Part shown: positions 34,838 through 44,075 of the stretch, one piece after another
Layout of the letters: every line of letters begins with the position of its first letter
Numbering within the stretch: position 1 is the stretch's first letter
Assembly: GCA_037953625.1 (NCBI GenBank)
Contig: CM075652.1
Location: 57,281,501 to 57,345,500 of the forward strand
Source: Crotalaria pallida
Taxonomy: Eukaryota > Streptophyta > Magnoliopsida > Fabales > Fabaceae
Reading direction: 5' to 3'
Length of the DNA: 64,000 nt
Translations under genes and position numbers: made by a program
Notes under the pieces: model-generated
Databases searched by the model: none
Seen by the model: the letters and a program-made list of their open reading frames with translations, nothing else
Told to the model about the DNA's origin: nothing

Positions 34838-35275
34838 AACATACCCGGACGCAGTAAGTCGTTATCGCACGGTGGTGCGAACGCAGTAGGTCGTGACCAG
34901 GGGAGAATGAAACATACCCGGACGCAGTAAGTCGTTATCGCACGGTGGTGCGAATGCAGTAGGTCGTGACCAGGGGAGAATGAAACATACCCGAGCGCAG
35001 TAAGTCGTTATCGCGCGGTGGTGCGAACGCAGTAGGTCGTGACCAGGGGAGAATGAAACATACCCGGGCGCAGTAAGTCGTTATCGCACGGTGGTGCGAA
35101 CGCAGTAGGTCGTGACCAGGGGAAAGTGAAACATACCCGGACGCAGTAAGTCGTGAGTGCACAGGAGTGCAGACGCAGTAGGTCGTGACCAGGGACAGAA
35201 TGGAATGAAACATACCCGGGCGCAGTAAGACGTGAGTGCACAGGAGTGCAGACACAGTAAGTCGTGACCAGTGGT
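34838..35275 (+). repeat. 72-bp minisatellite of hairpin units in LTR 1
   Basis: Six units start with GAAACATACCCG. The first four contain CGCAC-GGTG-GTGCG (one reads CGCGC); the last two contain TGCAC-AGGA-GTGCA at the same place, so stem ends differ but stay paired. Each unit ends with GCAGTAGGTCGTGACCAG. Minus-strand frames through the array (34935-35301) are artefacts. Confidence 0.9.
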
Positions 35276-36036
35276 AAAATGAATGAGAAATGTGAATCCA
35301 ATGAATGGAGAGAGAATGAAAAGGGATTTATAAAAATAACGATATATGTTCGTGAGTTGGTTATTTTATGAGTATGGAATTTAAAATATGAAAATGTTAG
35401 TACAAGTGGAGTTGAAAAGTAATTTAGGGCTGAATGTAGGATTGCTAGGAAAGTGGTATGGACATAGGGCTTATTCTATCGAAAATGATCTTGTAGGTAA
35501 TTATCTGAAAAAGAACGTTAGATTAATGGATAATTTCTACTGTGATAGGGCCTAGTTTGTCAGCTATGCTTCTTAGAAGCTATTTTCCTTAGTACTGTGT
35601 AATGCTACCCTTCTTGCTATATTTTTACAGGTACCGAAGGAGCTTACACGTGTCTGGCCGAGCAGGAGTACTTCCCACCACGTGGAAAGTATTATAGTAT
35701 TTAGCGACCATCTGACGGTCATGAGTTATTTTGGGAATTATATTGTATTTTTAATTTCCTTGCCTTTTTGGAAAACTAAGAGTTCGGAAGGTTATTTGTA
35801 TCCCTTTTAAACTAATGTTTTAAGTGGACTTAACTATATTTTGGGCCCCGCTGGTCTCTGACGTATTTAAATCTTCTTCGAATAAATTTTACAGGTTAAA
35901 GCAAATATTTTGGAAAGTCCTAAAAAACAAACGAAACTCCGTCCGTTTGACGGAAGATTTTTATAACTTAAAAAGGAAATTTTAAATTCACTATTTTATT
36001 AAGGGTAATAAAGGGTAATTAATTGTAGGTTTTACA

Positions 36037-37820
36037 TTTATGGTATCAGAGCAGTTTTTCCTCGGCCCGAAGGGAGTAACTGATTACTCCTGTAGTTACT
36101 CATCAAGCGAGTAACTTGTAGTTAGATATTAAACTGCTTTGTGGTCTAGTCAGGCGTTATCGTAGCATGATAATAGGCATAGTTGTTGAGTCTAGCGTAG
36201 TGAGTACTCTAGATTCTTTTAAGTTTGTTGAGTGATTTGAGGAGAGCGATTAGCATCTGACGATTTTTTTCGAAAAGCATGGTAAGCATTGGAAAAATAT
36301 TTTCTAAGTCCACTCAAATCATGTTCAGTTTACCATGCTAAACTTGAAATCTTGTGAGAACGGTAAATCATATTTAGAGGTGGATGAATGACGAGGCTAA
36401 GGAAAGCAATACCCCAACGGGCAAGAGCACAAGGTTACTACCCCACCGGGAGGAAGTGATCTTTAGTTTCGCGCCAAGTAAACCAACTCTAAATGTGACA
36501 CACAAAGCAAGATTTCAACGTTTTAAAACTAATAGGCTATGTGTTTCAAACTTAAGTAAGACGAGAATGGTCTTATCATCGATATGATGTATGGTTGAGC
36601 CCGATCACCTCAAGTATACACCTATTGGGAGATATCATCATCCTGTCCTTAAGTTTCGGCGAGTATTTTGGGAATTTAGTGAGATCCCAAATTTAGGAGG
36701 ATTAGAGGTCTTTGTCATAGGTTTCCGAATGCGTAAATATTTTGGAATCAGAGATTGCGCAACGGAAGAGTAGGAAGTATTGTCTTGTCTTAAGATAAGA
36801 GAAGTAGCTAGTTAGGAATCCTAGTTAGCTATGATAGATTGCTAGTATTTATACATTTAGAATTGAATATAAGAAATCCTAAGATAGTACATAGTAATAG
36901 TCCTAAGTTAGGTAATAGATGCTTAAAATCCTAAAGTGATTGCATAGAGCTAGGTTATGTGTTTGAAAATGAATGAATGTGATGCTATGTATTGGCTTGT
37001 GTTTGCCTACATGATGAATTGTGCATTTTAATGATAATTATTATCGTCTGAACATGTGCATGATGAAAATTGTTTTGAGCATAAAACCTTTCGCAAACTT
37101 CTTCATGAAATGGTGTTGCTATCAACAAATCGCTTGGTTCCCAAGCATAATCATTTCAAAACCCGGAACCGTTCGATTTTCAAGTGTGATAGTAACCCCA
37201 ATGAATTTTCATGTTTTGAAATTGAATTCAAAAATGAATATCACTGTTTTAACAGAATCGAAAATCATTCTAAATTGAGTGCTAAGTCGTGTCACGAAAT
37301 TTTGAAAAGTTGATTAATAAACTAAGGATTCCTAAGTAATCAGGAGGTGAACTAATTCATTTCCCTAATCACGCCATGCGCCGATTAAATAGGAACCCTT
37401 ATATACGACACAAATCAATTTGGAATGACACTTAGTTTTCAAATTCGAAGTCAAAAGGAATATGATTGTCCCAGCCTTTGAAGATGAACTAAAGTAAATT
37501 TTTCTAATCCAAAAGCATATTCCCTTGATGCTCGAGTTTGTTAACCTTGAGAAGTTTTACACTCCTTCATCTAGGTTCTCACTAAGTTAGATGGGGGTAG
37601 TTCATTTTTACAAAGACATGATTTGAATTATAAAATTGTTTTCAAAGTTTCATCCAAGTCACTTTTCAAGGAAAATGTTAAGGTTGTAAAGTACAAATTA
37701 ACTTGGACGATTTAGTCTTTCACTAGGATTTTGTATGAAATAAAATGTCTTTCCATCAAGGAAGGAATTCGATTTTTATTAGCATACCACCCCCATCAAA
37801 ATTTTCTGGTATGCTACTTT

Positions 37821-37868
<48 letters not shown>

Positions 37869-38929
37869 CTAAATGCCTTTCTTGTATGCCACTTTGATTT
37901 TTAAATATAGACGGACGCATACATGTTTTCGGCATATCCTTTTGATTTTATAAATGCATAAATGCACAAACGAATTTCCCAAACGCCATTTTGATCCTCA
38001 TAAAGATGCACATGCTTTGAATGTACGGGGTTTTAATTAATTGAACCTTGAAACCATACAAGTGATTGATTTTGTCAAAGTTTTTATCTTGGCATGCATA
38101 ACTCGAATGTGTGAACAAATCATGGGAAACCATGCAAATTTTCAAACTCTTCTTGGATTGCATTTGAAATGTGTGCAGCTTACCTAAGATGTGTGCATAG
38201 ATTTAGACCTGAATACTGGGGTTGATTCAGGGAGATCAGGATTAGATTGGAATCAGGTAGAGGTCGCCAAGTTAGTGTTTGCAATTATGCGCTGATATGA
38301 AATGTTGGTGTTACATAAATAGTTTCGGGTTGTTTGGTATGCGGCAGTTATTAGGTGATAGTGCTATTCGTGAACCTGACAATAACCCATCGTTAAGGGA
38401 TATGAGATTAAACTGATACCCCTAATCTTATGTTTATTAATGATTGATGTCATATGAGGACTATAAATGGCACAAGACCAACCAAGCCTAGAATGCAGGA
38501 ACCAACTCAATTAGCACCCTTTCCAGATGTTTAAGGTAAAATGTCTAGGAAAAGCCCAGTTGACCTTAGAAGCCATCTCCAATCTATTGGAGAAATTGCT
38601 CTTGAATTTAGAAACCCGAGGTTTACTAAAAGTCTTTTTATTATTAGAACTCTCGCAATGTTTGACCAACATCGGAGTAAACCTCAAAAAAAAAAACCTT
38701 AGAGCATTTTGCTTCTAGTCTAACCAAACTAAACCACGACTCGTATTCTTCATTGGATGCATGAGTCCGGTGGCGTATTTAAGCAAAGTAGTATGCCGAT
38801 TCCAAGTGGGGGAGTAGAACCGAAGCTAAGTGGATATGATAGTTTAGCAACCTTTTTTTTGGGATGGTTCTCCATTTGAAGGAATTGAATGGAATTTCGG
38901 GGACGAAATTCTAATAAGTGGGGAAGAAT
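36037..38929 (+). mobile_element. Non-coding internal domain of the LARD-like element
   Basis: It starts with an initiator-Met primer-binding site TGGTATCAGAGCAG (36041-36054) and ends with GGGACGAAATTC plus the purine tract AAGTGGGGAAGAAT before LTR 2. This terminal arrangement is typical of plant Ty3-gypsy Tekay/Del-type elements. The 2.9 kb between holds no gag or pol similarity, only short frames, and a (TA)n run at about 37823-37867. Large LTRs around a non-coding core define a LARD-like element that must use proteins from another element. Confidence 0.8.
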
Positions 38930-41900
38930 TGTAACATCCCTAATTTTAATCCAAGCCTAATTAATGATTTAATAGATTATTAATGTAGGGAACGGAATGG
39001 ATTAATTGCTTAATGAATTTTGTAAGCAAGGCGACTAGTAATTATGAGTTCTAGGGGTTGTGTAGGAGGCAATAATGGCTTCGAACAAAATTACATAAGC
39101 GAAATCGGGGGTTAAATCGGCGTTTTAGATGTTAGAAATCGACCGAAAAGAGAAAATTAGAAATTTATTATAGGATGCTAAGAAAATAAATTCCACCGTT
39201 GGATATGAAGTTTAAGGGGTTAAGAAGCTTGTCTAAAAATTTGGACCCGATCCGACGGTTAACGAAAAAGTTATGGCGAATCGAAGATTGAAAACCCTGT
39301 GTCACGCCCAGGCGCACCGGCCATGCGCCCAGGCGGGTGCACTGTTCATTGGTGCACCAGCCAGTGAAAAACCCGCCCAGGCGAGGCCCCAATTCGCCCA
39401 AGCGCGCGCGGAAACGCACCAGATCTCGCGTTTTGGCGCGCCAAACCTCCACCTGACCGCACCAGCCTCCCACGTCGCGCACCAGCAGCACCAGCTGGTG
39501 CCAGAACTCGCCCAAGCGAGTGATGGGCTCGCCCAAGCGAGCGCGATCAGCAGCACCAGATCTGGTGCGTTGGATCAAAACTTGGGGGCCAAGTTGTGGC
39601 CTCTTGGCCACACGATTCCCTTCCTCTTGGCCTTAAACAAGTTTATAACAACAACTCACCCTCTTGATCCAAGAACCTAGCTCCACCATCATCAACTCAA
39701 ACACAATTAACCAAGAGCCATCCTTATGCACCCTCTCAAATTCGTGGCTCCCTCCTCCTCATCTCCATAGACCTTTTAATCTTTGCACCTAAGAAGAACT
39801 AAGGCATCATCATCACCCATAGCCATCAATAAGTCCTAAGCTAGAAGATCAAGCTAAAAAACAATCATTCCTTCCTCCTCTCCTCCACCAAATTCGTGGC
39901 CTCCCTCCCTCTCTATTTCCATGGATTTGTTGACCTAGCAACTATGGAGAGTTATACCCATAAAACCTCATCATCAAGGAGTAGGAGATTAAAGCTAGGG
40001 TTTTAAGGGCCAAGTGGGTACAAGACAAGGATTAGGGAGCTCAATCGCCAAGGATCAATGGGCTAAGACTTAGGATTAATGCTTGAGATTCAACACCACC
40101 CATTTGCAAGGTAAGAGGGGTTTGCGTTACCTTTCCTAAGGATATAGATTCTAGGTTGTTGTAATGATGACTAGGTGTAGATAATTAATTAAAAGAATAA
40201 CCTGAGGATGTTTAAAGTGCATGAAATGAACCTTCGGGGTAGTTAGTGTGTCAATGGTTAAGTTAATACTAATTAAATGATTTTTGTTAAATTCTCTTTT
40301 ATTAATGTTAAAGTAGGAAGTGAAGAACCCTAGGGAGTTGACTTAATTTATAGTACTCTGAGACATACCTGAGTATGTCGACTGCCTTGTTTATTATCCA
40401 TTGATTGTTACTTGTTATTGATGTATATTCACATTGCGTTAGGTTCGGTGACTCGTAAAACAATTAATGGACTAAGTGAAAGGTAGGCAAGTCACATAGA
40501 AAGGGATAAGTAAGGTGGAAAGGATGGAAAATTACGAACAAGTAATTAATGAATGGATTAAGGACAAGAGGCTTGATAAAAGGAAAGTGATGTTTATTAT
40601 TAAATGAATCATAAGTTAGAGAATGGTGATTGAGTGACTAGAAACTTGATGGATGTTGTGCTTGATTTGTGTTGTTAAGTGCAAATGTGATAATAATAGT
40701 TATATGAGAATATGTGATATTGACATGATGTTTGTGCTTGAGTATTCATGAGATGTGATGTGGTTATGATCCAAGAATAGAATGAAACATACCCGGACGC
40801 AGTAAGTCGTTATCGCACGGTGGTGCGAACGCAGTAGGTCGTGACCAGGGGAGAATGAAACATACCCGGACGCAGTAAGTCGTTATCGCACGGTGGTGCG
40901 AACGCAGTAGGTCGTGACCAGGGGAGAATGAAACATACCCGAGCGCAGTAAGTCGTTATCGCGCGGTGGTGCGAACGCAGTAGGTCGTGACCAGGGGAGA
41001 ATGAAACATACCCGGGCGCAGTAAGTCGTTATCGCGCGGTGGTGCGAACGCAGTAGGTCGTGACCAGGGGAAAGTGAAACATACCCGGACGCAGTAAGTC
41101 GTTATCGCGCGGTGGTGCGAACGCAGTAGGTCGTGACCAGGGGAAAGTGAAACATACCCGGACGCAGTAAGTCGTGAGTGCACAGGAGTGCAGACGCAGT
41201 AGGTCGTGACCAGGGACAGAATGGAATGAAACATACCCGGGCGTAGTAAGACGTGAGTGCACAGGAGTGCAGACACAGTAAGTCGTGACCAGTGGTAAAA
41301 TGAATGAGAAATGCGAATCCAATGAATGGAGAGAGAATGAAAAGGGATTTATAAAAATAACGATATATGTTCGTGAGTTGGTTATTTTATGAGTATGGAA
41401 TTTAAAATATGAAAATGTTAGTACAAGTGGAGTTGAAAAGTAATTTAGGGCTGAATGTAGGATTGCTAGGAAAGTGGTATGGACATAGGGCTTATTCTAT
41501 CGAAAATGATCTTGTAGGTAATTATCTGAAAAAGAACGTTAGATTAATGGATAATTTCTACTGTGATAGGGCCTAGTTTGTCAGCTATGCTTCTTAGAAG
41601 CTATTTTCCTTAGTACTGTGTAATGCTACCCTTCTTGCTATATTTTTACAGGTACCGAAGGAGCTTACACGTGTCTGGCCGAGCAGGAGTACTTCCCACC
41701 ACGTGGAAAGTATTATAGTATTTAGCGACCATCTGACGGTCATGAGTTATTTTGGGAATTATATTGTATTTTTAATTTCCTTGCCTTTTTGGAAAACTAA
41801 GAGTTCGGAAGGTTATTTGTATCCCTTTTAAACTAATGTTTTAAGTGGACTTAACTATATTTTGGGCCCCGCTGGTCTCTGACGTATTTAAATCTTCTTC

Positions 41901-42057
41901 GAATAAATTTTACAGGTTAAAGCAAATATTTTGGAAAGTCCTAAAAAACAAACGAAACTCCGTCCGTTTGATGGAAGATTTTTATAACTTAAAAAGGAAA
42001 TTTTAAATTCACTATTTTATTAAGGGTAATAAAGGGTAATTAATTGTAGGTGTTACA
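38930..42057 (+). mobile_element. LTR 2 of the LARD-like element (uninterrupted)
   Basis: The 3128-bp LTR begins TGTAACATCCC and ends TAGGTGTTACA. It keeps the empty site for the solo LTR of LTR 1 at about 39416-39428. Donor-like CAAG/GTAAG at 40110/40111, minisatellite 40778-41297 with seven units, acceptor-like TTTTTACAG ending 41651, GGCCGAGCAGG about 41677-41687, hairpin 41690-41712. The frames at 39168-39680 and 40956-41322 follow repeats and are not proteins. Confidence 0.9.
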
Positions 42058-43033
42058 TTTATGGTATCAGAGCAGTTTTTCCTCGGCCCGAAGGGAGTAA
42101 CTGATTACTCCTGTAGTTACTCATCAAGCGAGTAACTTGTAGTTAGATATTAAACTGCTTTGTGGTCTAGTCAGGCGTTATCGTAGCATGATAATAGGCA
42201 TAGTTGTTGAGTCTAGCGTAGTGAGTACTCTAGATTCTTTTAAGTTTGTTGAGTGATTTGAGGAGAGCGATTAGCATCTGACGATTTTTTTCGAAAAGCA
42301 TGGTAAGCATTGGAAAAATCTTTTCTAAGTCCACTCAAATCATGTTCAGTTTACCATGCTAAACTTGAAATCTTGTGAGAACGGTAAATCATATTTAGAG
42401 GTGGATGAATGACGAGGCTAAGGAAAGCAATACCCCAACGGGCAAGAGCACAAGGTTACTACCCCACCGGGAGGAAGTGATCTTTAGTTTCGCGCCAAGT
42501 AAACCAACTCTAAATGTGACACACAAAGCAAGATTTCAACGTTTTAAAACTAATAGGCTATGTGTTTCAAACATAAGTAAGACGAGAATGGTCTTATCAT
42601 CGATATGATGTATGGTTGAGCCTGATCACCTCAAGTATACACCTATTGGGAGATATCATCATCCTGTCCTTAAGTTTCGGCGAGTATTTTGGGAATTTAG
42701 TGAGATCCCAAATTTAGGAGGATTAGAGGTCTTTGTCATAGGTTTCCGAATGCGTAAATATTTTGGAATCAGAGATTGCGCAACGGAAGAGTAGGAAGTA
42801 TTGTCTTGTCTTAAGATAAGAGAAGTAGCTAGTTAGGAATCCTAGTTAGCTATGATAGATTGCTAGTATTTATACATTCAGAATTGAATATAAGAAATCC
42901 TAAGATAGTACATAGTAATAGTCCTAAGTTAGGTAATAAATGCTTAAAATCCTAAAGTGATTGCATAGAGCTAGGTTATGTGTTTGAAAATGAATGAATG
43001 TGATGCTATGTATTGGCTTGTGTTTGCCTACAT
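42058..43033 (+). mobile_element. Second, truncated copy of the LARD internal domain
   Basis: The first 976 bp after LTR 2, including a primer-binding site at 42062-42075, match 36037-37013 with about five differences counted by eye. Homology stops abruptly at 43033 after GTTTGCCTACAT, where Helitron-like AT-rich DNA begins. A normal element ends at its second LTR, so the block is a partial tandem duplication (LTR, internal, LTR, internal fragment). Confidence 0.88.
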
Positions 43034-44075
43034 TTTTTGAATTTATGTAAATATTTATATTATTATCATGCAAAACTTCTTTAATTGTTAATCAAACTTT
43101 TCTTTCTTTGGTACTAATGATAATTTCTTCAACATAATCTTGGTTTTGCATATTTTATATATTTTTTAATCAGTTTAAGTCACAATATAATTAAGTTTTT
43201 ATTATAAATTGTTGTATTTAGGCTTGATTAAATCAATCATGCTATAATAAATAAACAAAGATGATAAAAATTTTGCCCTATCCAAATTGAATAAAAAAAA
43301 GTTGATATTAATGACCAACACTTAAGACCCGTGCATCGCACGGGTAAAGTTACTAGTTAATAATAATGCTCATAACGTATCATAAATTAATGAGAATAAA
43401 AGAAATAAACGATGAAATAAGAGAGTGAGGAAAGAAAAAACTAAAGGGAGGAATTATATTTCACTTTTTTGGAATGAAATTTACATTCATAGAATATAAA
43501 TAATTTTAACCAAAAACAAATATATAAACTCAAATTTTGAGAATGATATTCACCAGTTACATAAATTCAAAATATTTATAAAATAATTTCAAATCTTAAT
43601 CTCAAAATATATACTCCTTTCATTATATATAAAACCTTTTTTGGACTCTTATTTTAAGCTTATTTGGAAGATCACATCTCAATTTTTAATAATATTTTAT
43701 TATTTTTTTCATAAACACTTTTATCTATTTAATATTTTTAGAATTCCAATAATAATTATAAAAAATTAAAAAAAATATATCAAATTTTCACATTCTCGAT
43801 ATGTATCAAATTTATTTGACTACCTTCTTTGATAAAAATAAAAAATCTTACCAACATGATGGAAGGTCAAGGAATAGTGGTTTTGCCGGAAATTAATTAT
43901 TAGACGTTAGATTTGCAAAATTTAATATTAATATACTTTATTATGAGTAGTCAGACCGCCAAAATCCCAAGTTGTGACATTTTTGAGCGGGAACCGAAGC
44001 TCAAGTATAGGTCCTGCCGTCTTGCGTGGGAGACTGTGAAACTGTCACAAAGGTCGCTCCTTTCTCCCCTTTACT
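43034..44075 (+). other. Helitron tail and upstream region of KNL2
   Basis: 43034-43356 is AT-rich and ends in the Helitron hairpin and CTAG. 43357-43900 is AT-rich spacer. At 43987-43993 GCGGGAA (reverse complement TTCCCGC) resembles an E2F site, about 85 bp before the KNL2 start codon, compatible with cell-cycle-linked expression. No TATA box is evident. Confidence 0.45.

Larger units (their letters stand above)
29010..36036 (+). mobile_element. LTR 1 of a LARD-like gypsy element, interrupted by a solo LTR
   Basis: It starts TGTAACATCCCTAATTTTAATCC and ends TAGGTTTTACA. Removing the nested element (29516-33473) and its 5-bp duplication leaves about 3064 bp, nearly identical to LTR 2 (38930-42057). 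In order: an exon-like GC-rich part with GCGCCCAGGCG and GCACCAG words (29380-29515 and 33480-33730), a donor-like CAAG/GTAAG (34162/34163), a minisatellite (34840-35275), an acceptor-like TTTTTACAG (ends 35630), GGCCGAGCAGG and a hairpin (35669-35691). LTR 1 has one minisatellite unit fewer than LTR 2. Confidence 0.88.
24564..43356 (+). mobile_element. Helitron-like segment B, split by a LARD-like block
   Basis: The 3' terminus is a perfect hairpin CCCGTGC-ATC-GCACGGG (43328-43344), eight more bases, then CTAG at 43353-43356 followed by T. The presumed 5' part directly follows the CTAG of segment A and is homologous to the beginning of A (GGACAAGTATGAGGGTAAAA). Between them lie a RopGEF fragment (25136-26027), further exon-like pieces, and the nested retrotransposon block 29010-43033. 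That this is one Helitron rather than an isolated 3' end near 43350 is an inference. Confidence 0.45.

Noticed and set aside
34935..35301. Minus-strand repetitive frames, and the matching ones at 40956-41322
   Set aside because: They are produced by the 72-bp minisatellite of the LTR.
37823..37867. Long (TA)n tract as an origin or regulatory element
   Set aside because: A simple microsatellite. Similar runs occur at 19633 and elsewhere.
39168..39680. 147- and 135-residue frames in LTR 2
   Set aside because: Opposite-strand frames over GC-rich, repeated GCCCAGGCG/GCACCAG words, absent as a unit in other subfamilies.
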